64,000 nt of DNA, taken from the NCBI RefSeq assembly GCF_900110345.1, contig NZ_FODJ01000013.1, positions 1-64,000 on the forward strand. The letters are read 5' to 3'. This document shows positions 36,807 through 45,570 of this stretch, piece by piece. Under the pieces are notes generated by a model. That model worked only from the letters and a program-made list of their open reading frames with translations, ran no database searches and was not told the origin of the DNA. Origin of the DNA: Amphibacillus marinus. GTDB taxonomy: Bacteria; Bacillota; Bacilli; Bacillales; Amphibacillaceae. How positions within the stretch are numbered: position 1 is the first letter of the stretch; each line of letters begins with the position of its first letter. A program made the position numbers and the translations under genes.

Positions 36807-38324
36807 TTATATTTTAATGTTTTTTTTAAATGAAAACCCTAAATCTATGCAGCCATCTTCATAAACAACCCCTTTATCTATAAGAGTTCTAAAGACATGA
36901 TACAGATCTTGTTCTGTGTCGTTCAGCTGCTCAAGAGCATCTTTAATATGCTCCACGTTATATTTATGTTCATCCTTGCTGTGCAAAAGAAAAATTTGTT
37001 CTTCTGTACGCTGTATTTTCATATCTAATTCACGTTTCTTATCATCAAATTTCTGCTTATCTATAATACCATCCAAGTATATATCCAATAGCCTTTTTTG
37101 TTTGCCAGTTAGTTCTGATTGTTGTTTCTCGAGTTGTTTGATCTTACCTTGATTACTATGTAACAGCGCTTCATTAAAATTAAGGCTTATCTTATCACTT
37201 TCAATCTTTAATTCCTGGAGAATAACCTCTCTAAGATCTTCATAAGTCATAGGCTTATGATTCACACACAAACCTGATCTTCTCCGCTTACTGCACTTTA
37301 AATATTTCCAATGTGATTTGGAACCATCCTTTTTCTTCTTCCATGATTCTAAAATTACCATGTTTGAACCGCAGTGGGCACATTGCAATAATCCTCTAAA
37401 TTCATTCCATGGTGTAATCTTTCGCTTACGGTTAATAACATCTTTACTATTCGCTTTTTGATAGACCTCTTTTGAGACAATGCCAGGATGATGCTCTTCG
37501 ATAATAACCCACTTACTTTTAGGGTTCTCAATCCGTTTCTTCCTGCCATCTACTTTTATTTTAGAAAAGCGATTGTAGATAAAGTCGCCACAGAAGGTTC
37601 TATTCTTAATAATGCTGTTGATAGTAGTTAGCTGCCAGTATGAGCCGTGCTTTGGTGGAGGTACTAAACCTTGTTCCATTTGCTCATTAAGCTTTACTGC
37701 AATAGTTTTCATGCCAATGTTATCATTGACGTACCAGGAGAAGATTTTCTTAATAACCTTTGCTTCGTCCTTTTTTATAACAAGCTTGTTTTCAACACGA
37801 TCATAGCCGTATGGCACTTTACCTATGTGATCCCCTCGTCTAACTTTGGCAGACATAGCAGCACTAATTGATACGGAAAGTGTTTTAGGGTATTGAGCTG
37901 CAAACATGGAGAACATTTCAAACTTCATGTCGTTTTTGCCTTCATATTCGCTGTCGTAACCTTCCTCAATAGTCACCACACGGACATTGTGACCAAGAAG
38001 CACCTCCTTAACCTCTAAGGCATCCTTGAGGTCACGAGCAAGCCTGTGAATGGATTTAAAGACAACCATTTTAATATCTCGATTACGTGCTTTCTTAAGG
38101 ATTAATTGAAGTGCTGTACGTTCAAGAAAAAGCGTTCCTGATTTCCCTTCATCCTTTAATATGGAACGCTCATCCCATTCGTAGTCATGCTGCTCCAACC
38201 AGTAACGACAAATATCAATCTGGTTAGATAGTGAATCCTTCTGTTCGTCCTTATCGGTAGAGACACGAGTATAAATGAGATAAGGATAGTCTTTATATGT
38301 GTGTAATTGCTTATCCTCAGACAT
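36807..38324 (-). CDS. Large serine recombinase (integrase/excisionase)
   Basis: A 505-residue site-specific recombinase. The N-terminal resolvase-type catalytic domain contains IYTRVSTDKDEQKDSL with nucleophile Ser22 and FKSIHRLARDLKD. The recombinase domain follows (~165-270; KVPYGYDRVENKLVI). A zinc ribbon (LLQCAHCGSNM ... LKCSKRRRSGLC) and a coiled-coil tail (~385-450) complete the normal layout. It should catalyse attP x attB recombination at gerE. It is ~4.7 kb inside the left junction, with the defence operon between. A LexA-type box overlaps its promoter. Confidence 0.95.
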   Translation of the reverse strand: MSEDKQLHTYKDYPYLIYTRVSTDKDEQKDSLSNQIDICRYWLEQHDYEWDERSILKDEGKSGTLFLERTALQLILKKARNRDIKMVVFKSIHRLARDLKDALEVKEVLLGHNVRVVTIEEGYDSEYEGKNDMKFEMFSMFAAQYPKTLSVSISAAMSAKVRRGDHIGKVPYGYDRVENKLVIKKDEAKVIKKIFSWYVNDNIGMKTIAVKLNEQMEQGLVPPPKHGSYWQLTTINSIIKNRTFCGDFIYNRFSKIKVDGRKKRIENPKSKWVIIEEHHPGIVSKEVYQKANSKDVINRKRKITPWNEFRGLLQCAHCGSNMVILESWKKKKDGSKSHWKYLKCSKRRRSGLCVNHKPMTYEDLREVILQELKIESDKISLNFNEALLHSNQGKIKQLEKQQSELTGKQKRLLDIYLDGIIDKQKFDDKKRELDMKIQRTEEQIFLLHSKDEHKYNVEHIKDALEQLNDTEQDLYHVFRTLIDKGVVYEDGCIDLGFSFKKNIKI

Positions 38325-38342
38325 TTGATCACCTCTAATAAT

Positions 38343-38380
38343 ATTATAATCGAATTCCGTCTAAAAAGGAACATATGTTC
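38343..38380 (-). promoter_or_regulatory. Recombinase promoter with perfect LexA/DinR box
   Basis: The perfect palindrome GAACATATGTTC (38369-38380) is identical to the core of the Bacillus SOS box (CGAACRNRYGTTYG). It overlaps the -35 region (TTCCTT, 38366-38371) of a minus-strand promoter whose -10 is TATAAT (38343-38348) at 17-bp spacing. The recombinase start codon follows ~20 bp later with AGAGGTG. LexA would therefore repress the recombinase until DNA damage. Confidence 0.75.
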
Positions 38381-38404
38381 TAGTTATTTTAAGGAAATAT
38401 TACA

Positions 38405-39067
38405 TTAGGAAATCCAAAGAATTCTTATAATTCGATCATTAAACCTCTCTCTCCAATACCCCCCATCCATACTCTCATAAGCCACCCCAGTACTTCCTTG
38501 CGCCCCAATAAACATGCCATCCCCTGCATATATACCCACATGTCCATCAACCTTATAAGTATCAAAAAACACTAAGTCCCCTGGCTGAATATTCTCATAG
38601 CTAACCGAATAACCCACATATTTAAGTGTATCAGTCGTTACACTTGTCCTATTACCTAATTCAATACCCACTTGATCAAATGCCCAGTGAACAAAAGAGC
38701 TACAATCAAACAATCCTTGTGCAATTTCATAATCATTGCGCCCACCACCAAAGGCATATGTGCTGTTATTGATCCAGCGTTCACCAACTGTCACAACTTC
38801 AGGCAATTCACCCTCATAGGATTGATTAATGTCCAAATCATCCATAACCCCACCACCAGAAAGCTTTCGATATGCTCGAACATATTTAGCTGTCTCATTT
38901 TCTTTTCTGGTAAGCTCAATTAACTTTGAACGATCTGTTACTGCATTTTTCTGATCCACAATAGTGAATAGTTCACTTTCATATACTCCTAACAGCTCTC
39001 TACTTGCTGAAACCTCCCCCGTCATAACAAAAAATCCGATTAACAGCAGCATAACAATTCTACGCAT
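38405..39067 (-). CDS. Secreted NlpC/P60 cysteine peptidase
   Basis: A 220-residue protein with a signal peptide (MLLLIGFFVMTGEVSAS) and a C-terminal NlpC/P60 domain. The catalytic Cys is in GLFDCSSFVHWAFDQ and the His in VDGHVGIYAG. It would cut peptide stems of peptidoglycan, for example to let particles or an export apparatus through the thick wall. It is the last gene of the long minus-strand operon. ATG 39067 overlaps the preceding stop by 8 bp. Confidence 0.88.
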   Translation of the reverse strand: MRRIVMLLLIGFFVMTGEVSASRELLGVYESELFTIVDQKNAVTDRSKLIELTRKENETAKYVRAYRKLSGGGVMDDLDINQSYEGELPEVVTVGERWINNSTYAFGGGRNDYEIAQGLFDCSSFVHWAFDQVGIELGNRTSVTTDTLKYVGYSVSYENIQPGDLVFFDTYKVDGHVGIYAGDGMFIGAQGSTGVAYESMDGGYWRERFNDRIIRILWIS

Positions 39068-39428
39068 AAGCGAGTACCTCAATCTCTGCTTTAATATCTA
39101 CCAAGGCTTGTAGCTGCTCTTGATCTATCTGACTTACTTTATTGTTTGTCGCTTGCTTTAGAACTTTTCTTACTTTCGGCACGTACCAGTCAGTAAACGC
39201 ATCGATCATTTCCAGTTCAACAACACTTAATAACAGTCGGCAATGTTTATCCCCTTGGCCATCTGATAAACCATTTATATTCTGTTCTAGATGTGATTTA
39301 ATGCCGTCATACTGTTCTAGTAAGTGCTTATTACCTGCCTTTTTAAAAGTGCGTTTTACGTTCCGCCTCGACATACTCATACTTAACAAAAGAACAGCAG
39401 CATGACTTTGTTTAATGATCAAGTCCAT
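39060..39428 (-). CDS. Hypothetical protein of the virion-like operon
   Basis: A 122-residue mostly helical protein, hydrophobic N terminus (AAVLLLSMSMS) followed by charged helices (SVVELEMIDAFTDWYVPKVR). Overlaps the peptidase gene. Family unknown. Confidence 0.5.
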   Translation of the reverse strand: MDLIIKQSHAAVLLLSMSMSRRNVKRTFKKAGNKHLLEQYDGIKSHLEQNINGLSDGQGDKHCRLLLSVVELEMIDAFTDWYVPKVRKVLKQATNNKVSQIDQEQLQALVDIKAEIEVLAYA

Positions 39429-39432
39429 TTAC

Positions 39433-39687
39433 TCACACCCTTTTATCAATTTGAGGATAATAAACACAATACCTACGATCATAGTTATTGAAGTAGCTAC
39501 TAACCTCAAATTCTATCTCTCTTGTTTTGTGATCAATGACGGTCATTAGGTTAATAATCTGACTATATTCTATGTCACTGAAATCTTCGTTTAGGTACTT
39601 CTGTTGAACTGTTTTTAAAAGTAACTTTGAAAATCGCTTTAACACTCGACTGTCACTTTGTATCTTTTCAGCTAATGTCTGGTTCAT
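39433..39687 (-). CDS. Hypothetical protein of the virion-like operon
   Basis: An 84-residue soluble protein (NQTLAEKIQSDSRVLKRFSK). The start is ATG 39687 behind GAGGAGGTTGGTC. It overlaps the previous gene by 20 bp. No recognised family. Confidence 0.5.
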   Translation of the reverse strand: MNQTLAEKIQSDSRVLKRFSKLLLKTVQQKYLNEDFSDIEYSQIINLMTVIDHKTREIEFEVSSYFNNYDRRYCVYYPQIDKRV

Positions 39688-40027
39688 GACCAACCTCCTC
39701 AATTAAATAATCCCTCAGCTTATTAAGCTCACCTTTGGTAAGCTCGTGTGGTCTGAGCATAAAGAATGATTTACGTCCGATCTTTACTTTGCGATCTACA
39801 CCGTAATTCTTTGCTCGCTGCCAATGCATGCAGCTGTAGGGTAATAATAAAAAGCCATTCCGCCTTGCCAAGTCCTCAGCTACTTCTAACGTTTGATAGT
39901 AGCTGAAAGCTTGTACTTTTTTAGCGTATGCAACAATGTTTAATGTCTCTGGATATAAGTATGGTAGGGTTCGAGGATCTTTCTTTTTATAATCACGAGG
40001 TACTAATGATAGGTTGCTTAGATCCAC
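39668..40027 (-). CDS. Hypothetical basic protein downstream of the Zot-like ATPase
   Basis: About 119 residues; central YYQTLEVAEDLARRNGFLLL and a basic KVKIGRKSFFMLRPHEL stretch, possibly nucleic-acid binding. GTG 40027 follows AAGGGGG; an ATG at 40051 lacks a ribosome binding site. It overlaps the end of the ATPase gene. Family unknown. Confidence 0.5.
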   Translation of the reverse strand: MDLSNLSLVPRDYKKKDPRTLPYLYPETLNIVAYAKKVQAFSYYQTLEVAEDLARRNGFLLLPYSCMHWQRAKNYGVDRKVKIGRKSFFMLRPHELTKGELNKLRDYLIEEVGHEPDIS

Positions 40028-40643
40028 GTTTTGTTTTCCCCCTTGCTTCATTATGAATTTGATCTAATGTCTCAAAGAAATCTCTTCCTTCACGTTCAGT
40101 GCTAGGCAATGGAAAACCTTGCACCATGTTATATGTGTCGTAAAGGTTCAGCTTAAAAATACGCTTAGCCTTCCACATTGGAATGAATTGTGTATGCATG
40201 AACTGTTTCGTTTGATAGTCCATAAAGTGGAGCTGAAAGCCACGATCACCCATTTTTCTAACGGTTATCAGAATCTCAACAATTTGCCTAATGCGACTAT
40301 CGACATTGTTAATGCTAGGACTACAATACATTTGTACCGACTGCATTTTCCTTGTAAACATCAATACCTCTGTCGCTACTGTTGAGCCGTACTTGCTCCA
40401 CTTTCTGTTACTAAAAGCCATCTGTGACTCATCCCAGCAGCATATAGAGCCTTGTGCTGCGGCTACCTTATACCAATCGGTGTAATGGGTCATCGGATAG
40501 CTGTCGGCAAGCTCATAGTTTGAAAAAAGCGCAACCTGACCACCGTTACGCTCTGTCTTCTCCTTCCAGTAGTGCGCCAGTAAGCTCATTAAGAATGTTT
40601 TTCCCGATCCTAATGCCCCCTGGATAAAAAGATGATGTGCCAT
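39993..40643 (-). CDS. Zot-like (filamentous phage pI-type) assembly ATPase
   Basis: A 216-residue P-loop protein. Walker A is QGALGSGKTFL at residues ~9-18 and Walker B is SICCWDESQMAFSNR at ~70. VLMFTRKMQSVQMYCSPSI and VDSRIRQIVEILITV correspond to the arginine and sensor region of Zot/pI ATPases. In inoviruses this protein powers extrusion of the filament through the membrane. Unlike classical pI/Zot there is no C-terminal membrane segment, so a separate membrane partner from this operon is likely. ATG 40643 has GGGAGG upstream. Confidence 0.72.
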   Translation of the reverse strand: MAHHLFIQGALGSGKTFLMSLLAHYWKEKTERNGGQVALFSNYELADSYPMTHYTDWYKVAAAQGSICCWDESQMAFSNRKWSKYGSTVATEVLMFTRKMQSVQMYCSPSINNVDSRIRQIVEILITVRKMGDRGFQLHFMDYQTKQFMHTQFIPMWKAKRIFKLNLYDTYNMVQGFPLPSTEREGRDFFETLDQIHNEARGKTKRGSKQPIISTS

Positions 40644-41011
40644 TATCTTTTACCTCCCTTATCGCCAGGAGCCATTACAATTGGCTTCGGTGGTTTAGGG
40701 ATTAATGCTTCGATTGTGTCGAGGTAATAATCAGGGTTAGCAACATCTGTTTTCCCCTGCTTCGTAATATAGTCATAAATCTCTTTGTATGGATTTTTGT
40801 CAGGGTATAGGTACTTGTTTTCACCCAACCTTTTCAAAAAAATTAATGCCTGCATTTGTGGCTCTCGAAGTGATTGTGATTTACTGGTCATTTCCTCAAG
40901 TACTTGCTTCACATCTGAAATATGAGCAACCTGTGGAAATAGATCATCCGATATGACGCTTTGTAGTTTATCGGCATTATGCATACCTTGCTGCATGTCC
41001 GTATTCTGCAT
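40643..41011 (-). CDS. Hypothetical protein upstream of the Zot-like ATPase
   Basis: A 122-residue soluble protein; helical N-terminal half (ISDVKQVLEEMTSKSQSLRE) and a Pro/Lys-rich C terminus. Its stop overlaps the ATPase start, suggesting a direct partner. Family unknown. Confidence 0.5.
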   Translation of the reverse strand: MQNTDMQQGMHNADKLQSVISDDLFPQVAHISDVKQVLEEMTSKSQSLREPQMQALIFLKRLGENKYLYPDKNPYKEIYDYITKQGKTDVANPDYYLDTIEALIPKPPKPIVMAPGDKGGKR

Positions 41012-41070
41012 TTACTGAGTTATCCCCTTTCTCTTCAAAGTTAATTGCATCTGACAGCTTACATATACTG

Positions 41071-41457
41071 CTATGAAATAAAGATCATTGCGATAAATGC
41101 AACAAATAGGAGTCCGAACAATAGTAGCTTGGTCATATCCATTGTGTTAGGCGGTTCTGGCGGACGATAGCTTGTGATTTGAGTGAGGACGATTTTTTGC
41201 TCCAGCTGCGCTAATCGTTCCACCTCTTCAATTGATCGGGAAGGTGCTCGGTAAAAAAAGTGTCTGCCCTCTTTACCCACAGTGATCTCACAATTTTGCA
41301 ACGGCACTTTATAATTGCCATTAACCGTTACCGATTCTTTATCTAGGCTCGTCACAACCTTTATGTCTGACGTTTTCTTTTCATCATCAAAGACAATGAG
41401 CAGATCGGTCGTTTCATTTGCGTATTCCTCATCTGTCTTTTTATTTAATAAGCCCAC
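41071..41457 (-). CDS. Tail-anchored membrane protein of the virion-like operon
   Basis: A 128-residue protein with a cytosolic beta-rich N-terminal domain (TTDLLIVFDDEKKTSDIKVV) and one C-terminal membrane helix (LLLFGLLFVAFIAMIFIS). It could provide the membrane anchor missing from the Zot-like ATPase. Family unknown. Confidence 0.5.
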   Translation of the reverse strand: MGLLNKKTDEEYANETTDLLIVFDDEKKTSDIKVVTSLDKESVTVNGNYKVPLQNCEITVGKEGRHFFYRAPSRSIEEVERLAQLEQKIVLTQITSYRPPEPPNTMDMTKLLLFGLLFVAFIAMIFIS

Positions 41458-41584
41458 TCAGCTTGTCCCCCTTCTTTTTCTTGACTGACCGTTGGATAAC
41501 CTTCCATGCTAGATAAACGACTGTTGCAACACCTAAGCTTGCTCCAGCTCCTAACACGTACATATAGACAAAAGCATCAACCAT
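41441..41584 (-). CDS. Small single-TM protein (46-47 aa)
   Basis: One membrane helix (MYVLGAGASLGVATVVYLAW) followed by a basic tail (KVIQRSVKKKKGDK). The start is ATG 41584 behind GGGAGGGAAAGG; it overlaps genes on both sides. The helix-plus-basic-tail layout is that of filamentous-phage coat proteins. Confidence 0.55.
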   Translation of the reverse strand: MVDAFVYMYVLGAGASLGVATVVYLAWKVIQRSVKKKKGDKLSGLIK

Positions 41585-41723
41585 TTCCTTTCCCTCCCTT
41601 TCGTTTTTTTCTAAATGTATTGATTTTCTCAATCGCTAAGTAACTACCGACAACCACATTCGCTAATAAAAGAAACCCTAAAATATGATAAATCGCTTCT
41701 AAATGTATTGGCGCTACTACCAC
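41577..41723 (-). CDS. Small single-TM protein (48 aa)
   Basis: Encodes VVAPIHLEAIYHILGFLLL, then ANVVVGSYLAIEKI and a basic tail (RKKRKGGKGNG). The start is GTG 41723 with AGGGGG upstream; the stop overlaps the next start (ATGGTTGA). Probably a minor virion or assembly component. Confidence 0.55.
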   Translation of the reverse strand: MVVAPIHLEAIYHILGFLLLANVVVGSYLAIEKINTFRKKRKGGKGNG

Positions 41724-42001
41724 CAGTGCACCCCCTCTTTAATGGCGTAATATAACCGCATTGTTGAACGAAATGTTAAAAGTGTACCTAACAGCACTGT
41801 CGAAGCTAAAGCAGAGGTGATCACCATTTGCCATTCACTAGGTAGATCACCAAACACGCTAAAGTACTGCCCTAAATTAATCCCTTGCGCCATCACCAAT
41901 CGCACACTTTGTAGTCTTTCAATCGCTAAATCTAAAAATGAAATCGGCGGTTGAAAAATCGAATCGATGAATTGGCGAATGGTCTCATAAACGTTAAACA
42001 T
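41717..42001 (-). CDS. Small membrane protein (94 aa) of the virion-like operon
   Basis: An amphipathic N-terminal half (IRQFIDSIFQPPISFLDLAI) and one membrane helix (MVITSALASTVLLGTLLTF). Its TGGTGGTAG end overlaps the next start. Function unknown. Confidence 0.5.
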   Translation of the reverse strand: MFNVYETIRQFIDSIFQPPISFLDLAIERLQSVRLVMAQGINLGQYFSVFGDLPSEWQMVITSALASTVLLGTLLTFRSTMRLYYAIKEGVHWW

Positions 42002-42002
42002 G

Positions 42003-42452
42003 CTAGCTCCCTCCTACTCGAATAGAAGAAATCAGTTTCATTGCTGAGATTGCGGTAATAAACCAGAGCGCAAACGATAGAATATAAGCAATTGGAGAGA
42101 GCTGCATGGGTTCCAGGGCATCAAACAACTGACCAATCGTTTCACTATAGCCATGACCACCTGATCCTCTTGGTGAATACGCTAGACTTGCTAACGTATT
42201 ACCGAACCCGACAATTAATGACCATAATATTTGCGCTGCTTCTAGCAAAACCTGAAACAATCTTATAGCTAGAACACCGATCATATAAAGCAAGTAGAGC
42301 AACCCTCTAATCACATCAAAAATCACATTGACAAAGCCTAAAAACAGATCAATAAAAAACTGAAAGAATGAGCCGATTCCTGATAAGATCCACTCCCCTA
42401 CAGACCAAAGCAGATCAAATAAGTTCCCAAATGCTCGTGTAATAATTCCCAT
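42003..42452 (-). CDS. Polytopic membrane protein (149 aa) of the virion-like operon
   Basis: About three to four hydrophobic segments (WILSGIGSFFQFFIDLFLG, VIRGLLYLLYMIGVLAI, ILWSLIVGFGNTLASLAY, IAYILSFALWFITAISA). Starts within the preceding stop (TAATG). It may be an assembly-site membrane protein akin to inovirus pVI or pXI in role, but no homology is recognised. Confidence 0.5.
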   Translation of the reverse strand: MGIITRAFGNLFDLLWSVGEWILSGIGSFFQFFIDLFLGFVNVIFDVIRGLLYLLYMIGVLAIRLFQVLLEAAQILWSLIVGFGNTLASLAYSPRGSGGHGYSETIGQLFDALEPMQLSPIAYILSFALWFITAISAMKLISSIRVGGS

Positions 42453-42607
42453 TAACGATACTTCCTCTTGTCAAATGCATCATAGATCAAGTCAATTAAC
42501 CGATCAGCAAATAGTGTTAGCATCATTAAGAAAAGAAAAGGTGCAACATAGAGCATGTGCCCACTAAATACAACTTCAATTACTATGTTCAATAACGCCA
42601 TATTCAC
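42452..42607 (-). CDS. Small single-TM protein (51 aa)
   Basis: GTG 42607 behind GGGAGGG; encodes NMALLNIVIEVVFSGHMLYV, APFLFLMMLTLFADRLI and a charged tail DAFDKRKYR. It overlaps the following start at TAATG and is translationally coupled. Too short for standard gene calls but strongly supported by spacing and ribosome binding site. Confidence 0.55.
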   Translation of the reverse strand: MNMALLNIVIEVVFSGHMLYVAPFLFLMMLTLFADRLIDLIYDAFDKRKYR

Positions 42608-42609
42608 GC

Positions 42610-44262
42610 TTACACCCTCCCTTGTCTTGGTTCTCTACGCTGTCTCGACCCTATTCTTCCTTCTCGTGGTGCTCGCCCAGAGCCAATTGAATGTGATCGC
42701 TCCACTTGTCGCATTGCCCTCGCCTGTGCTTTTTCCTCTCGCACCGAGAAATTAGCTTGAGCTTGCCCCTCTCTGTCAGCTGAACTTCTATTTTTAATAG
42801 ATCTACGAATGAGCTGAACAACTTTTGGAGCAAAAATAAACGCTAACCCTAGTAGCACAAACGATCCAATTAACATCAACAAACCATTAGTTGTTGTGAC
42901 AAGATCAACAACCGTAAAAGGAACTTCTGCATTGCCTTGATCAGAATCAATAGGTGGCGATTCTTCGCCATTTTCCCCAATCGTCTGAATACTCACGAGC
43001 GGTCTTCCTAAAGAACTGTAGCGCATATCAGCTGCTGGAATCGTAAAAGCATGATCAGAGGCAGGTACAGTTACATATTCCCTACCATCTACTAAAATCC
43101 TAACTTGGCCCGTTTCAGGTTGTTGCCAAGTGACAAGGTAATCACCGTTTGGTAGCTCTTCGTAGTCATCACCATCAAGATCTGGTGCAGGCATTAAGCC
43201 AGTTGTTGCCTGCACGATAACACCTTGACTTTCTACTCCTGCGTACTCTGTCGTGAGCTTGTACTCATATGAGCTATTCTCTTCTACCGATAGATCATTA
43301 AAGTATGTGCCATTGGTCTCAAACAGTGGCGCAAAATCCTCGCTTGCGTTGACGATCATAGGCTTAAGAAAATCTAGCATACTTATTTCTTGTTCGGTGG
43401 TTGTTCTTCGATAAATGTTGACGTGATCAACGTAACCACTGCTAGGCATACTCCAAGATAGATCGACCCGATCATGACTTGCTTCTACCTCTACATTCAC
43501 AATTTCTTCTATCTCTGGAATAGGTGCTGTTGTTACATTAACGTTTGCGTCCCCTGATTCGTAACCCTCTGTACTCACACTCACAAAATTGAAATCATAA
43601 TTTGTTTCTGGTGCGAGTCCTCTCGCTGTGTAAATACCTTGATTTAATTCATCTGGCGCTATATCGTCCACTAGACTTCCATTTTGATAGACTTTGATTC
43701 TTTCGGTTATATCATCAATATTGCTGATATTGAAATCAATTTCGTTATGTCCAGCTCTATGGATGTCCACATTGACAGCTGAGGGTAGAGTGATGTTGTT
43801 ACTACTTGGCACTCCAAAAAAATCAACTTCTCTGATTCTTACAGATTGACCAGACTGTGCGGATGCAATATTTATCGATAAGACATTTTTAATGTCTACT
43901 TCATGGTACATATCGTGATCGAATCTATTGGGCTGAAGTCTCATACTCTCAACGGTTTCCTCTTGCTCGTTATAATATAGTACCTCTATATTTATGTGGC
44001 TATACGTGGCTGAGAAATTCATGATAAAGCCTGTAATATCCATGAGGTAGTTAAATTCAACTTTATTTTCTACCTGATATCCAATTCGCGGTGAAATAGT
44101 GTCCAAATCAAGATCATAAGCTTCTATCGGAAAATCATTTCTCTTTACAGATGTACCATCATGAAGAATCCCGTCTCCATACCACAAGTTTTCGTTTGCT
44201 CCTATCTCCATAAACGGCAGGAAGGCAGACAACAAAATGGTTAGTGTTAAAATTTTAATCAT
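42610..44262 (-). CDS. Large surface protein with FN3-like domains and a coat-like C-terminal TM domain
   Basis: A 550-residue protein: signal peptide (ILTLTILLSAFLPFMEIGA), an N-terminal beta domain (~25-150), fibronectin-III-like modules (~160-425; VDLSWSMPSSGYVDHVNIYR, YEYKLTTEYAGVESQG), a coat-like membrane domain (~455-500) and a basic tail. The membrane domain (PFTVVDLVTTTNGLLML, then FVLLGLAFIFAPKVVQLIRR) is clearly homologous to the small coat-like protein at 45620-45787. This arrangement would display the FN3 part at a filament tip, like pIII of filamentous phages. Confidence 0.65.
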   Translation of the reverse strand: MIKILTLTILLSAFLPFMEIGANENLWYGDGILHDGTSVKRNDFPIEAYDLDLDTISPRIGYQVENKVEFNYLMDITGFIMNFSATYSHINIEVLYYNEQEETVESMRLQPNRFDHDMYHEVDIKNVLSINIASAQSGQSVRIREVDFFGVPSSNNITLPSAVNVDIHRAGHNEIDFNISNIDDITERIKVYQNGSLVDDIAPDELNQGIYTARGLAPETNYDFNFVSVSTEGYESGDANVNVTTAPIPEIEEIVNVEVEASHDRVDLSWSMPSSGYVDHVNIYRRTTTEQEISMLDFLKPMIVNASEDFAPLFETNGTYFNDLSVEENSSYEYKLTTEYAGVESQGVIVQATTGLMPAPDLDGDDYEELPNGDYLVTWQQPETGQVRILVDGREYVTVPASDHAFTIPAADMRYSSLGRPLVSIQTIGENGEESPPIDSDQGNAEVPFTVVDLVTTTNGLLMLIGSFVLLGLAFIFAPKVVQLIRRSIKNRSSADREGQAQANFSVREEKAQARAMRQVERSHSIGSGRAPREGRIGSRQRREPRQGRV

Positions 44263-45551
44263 TCATCCGACCTCCTTCCTGGTATCGGGGCTGCTCCGTT
44301 GTCTCTACCTGGCATTGGTGCTGTTTCATTCCCTGCCCCTGGAATCGGTACTGTTCCACCATCACTACCGGGGATTGGCGCTACACCTCCCCCATCGCCA
44401 GGTACTGGTGCTTGATTATCTCTATCTCCTGGTATCGGGGCTGTTGTCCCATCTCCATCTCCTGGGCTTGGTGCGAAGTTATCACCTTCGTCTGGTGCTT
44501 CTGGCGCCATGTTCTCTTGCTCATTCGGGCTTGGTGCTGTTCCCTCAACGTCTGGCGGTGTTGGTGCTATATTCTCCTGTTCCTCTGGTGCTCCAGGCGC
44601 TAGATTATCGCTCTCATCTGGATTGGGTGCTGTACCTCCCACATCTGGTGGACTTGGGGCAATATTTTCTTGTTCCTCCGGTGCAGCAGGTGCTTCCGCA
44701 TCCACTTCTGGAACTTCTGGTGCAATCATGTCACCTTCATCAGGAATATTGTCTTTAAACTCATCCTGACTAGGAAGACTGCCAATTGGATCTAAAATGT
44801 CAAAGCCACCCGTCGGATCTTCCCTTACTTCTATTTCCTCAGCTCCCCCTCTAATATCATCAGCGCTAAATCCTGCATCATCTAATCCCGAAGGCAGCTG
44901 CCCTCTTGGCGCATCGATCTCACCAGTAAGATTATGATTAAAAGCTGGTGCAGATGGTGGATTGGGGGCATGTCCTAAAAGATCACCCAAGTCACTAATA
45001 AATCTAGGCACTATTGTGTCCCGAAACGTATTCGCTACCTGCTGCCAATTTGGTGGAGAAGGAATCGCATTAATAATGTCGTCAATTCGATCCATGTAAT
45101 CAGACCAACCAGGGGTATTAAAGATACAGCCGCAATCATTCCCTGATCCCCCACCATCATCGCCACCATTATTGCTGCTACAGCCGTCAAACTGTACTTC
45201 ATTACCGCTGCTGGTGCGTGCATAAGAAATACAGACTTCTCCACCATCATTGGAAATTAAGCGAATTGCAGTTGTGCTTGCGGGCGGTGTTACGCTTCCC
45301 GAGCCATTAGATAAGCCTTGTGAACTGATAAAACTAGCCGAATCATCAATCGTACGGTAAAAATTCATTTGGGCTGAATTAGATGCACTAACATAACTAA
45401 TTGTGGTAAAGGTTCTAACCCCGTTATAGAGATCTGCCCATAAATATTGACTTTCATCTGTGGTACCGAAATAGGGATGATTCTGCGCCATTAAAACTTG
45501 TGAGCTAATCAAGAACACGCACAAAGTAGCAATTAATGTTTTCTTAATCAT
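44259..45551 (-). CDS. Secreted proline-rich repeat protein
   Basis: A 430-residue protein with a signal peptide (KTLIATLCVFLISSQVLMAQ). The N-terminal domain of ~125 residues has several Cys residues (VCISYART, FDGCSS, NDCGCIFNTPG), and a ~180-residue acidic, Pro/Glu-rich tail consists of repeats such as EEQENIAPSPPDVGGTAPNP and GDGGGVAPIPG. The stop overlaps the start of the FN3 gene by 4 bp. Probably a surface fibre or stalk. Repeats would make it prone to length changes. Confidence 0.6.
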   Translation of the reverse strand: MIKKTLIATLCVFLISSQVLMAQNHPYFGTTDESQYLWADLYNGVRTFTTISYVSASNSAQMNFYRTIDDSASFISSQGLSNGSGSVTPPASTTAIRLISNDGGEVCISYARTSSGNEVQFDGCSSNNGGDDGGGSGNDCGCIFNTPGWSDYMDRIDDIINAIPSPPNWQQVANTFRDTIVPRFISDLGDLLGHAPNPPSAPAFNHNLTGEIDAPRGQLPSGLDDAGFSADDIRGGAEEIEVREDPTGGFDILDPIGSLPSQDEFKDNIPDEGDMIAPEVPEVDAEAPAAPEEQENIAPSPPDVGGTAPNPDESDNLAPGAPEEQENIAPTPPDVEGTAPSPNEQENMAPEAPDEGDNFAPSPGDGDGTTAPIPGDRDNQAPVPGDGGGVAPIPGSDGGTVPIPGAGNETAPMPGRDNGAAPIPGRRSDE

Positions 45552-45570
45552 AATGTCCTCCTATAAAAAA

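Noticed and set aside
38325-38400. SigE or SigK promoter for the recombinase, as in skin
   Set aside because: CATATGTT resembles a SigE -10, but no -35 element lies at the right distance, while a good SigA promoter with LexA box is present.
44237-44769. Long plus-strand frames of up to 173 codons opposite the Pro-rich repeat protein
   Set aside because: They are shadows created by the repeat's biased codons; they lack ribosome binding sites and have low-complexity products.
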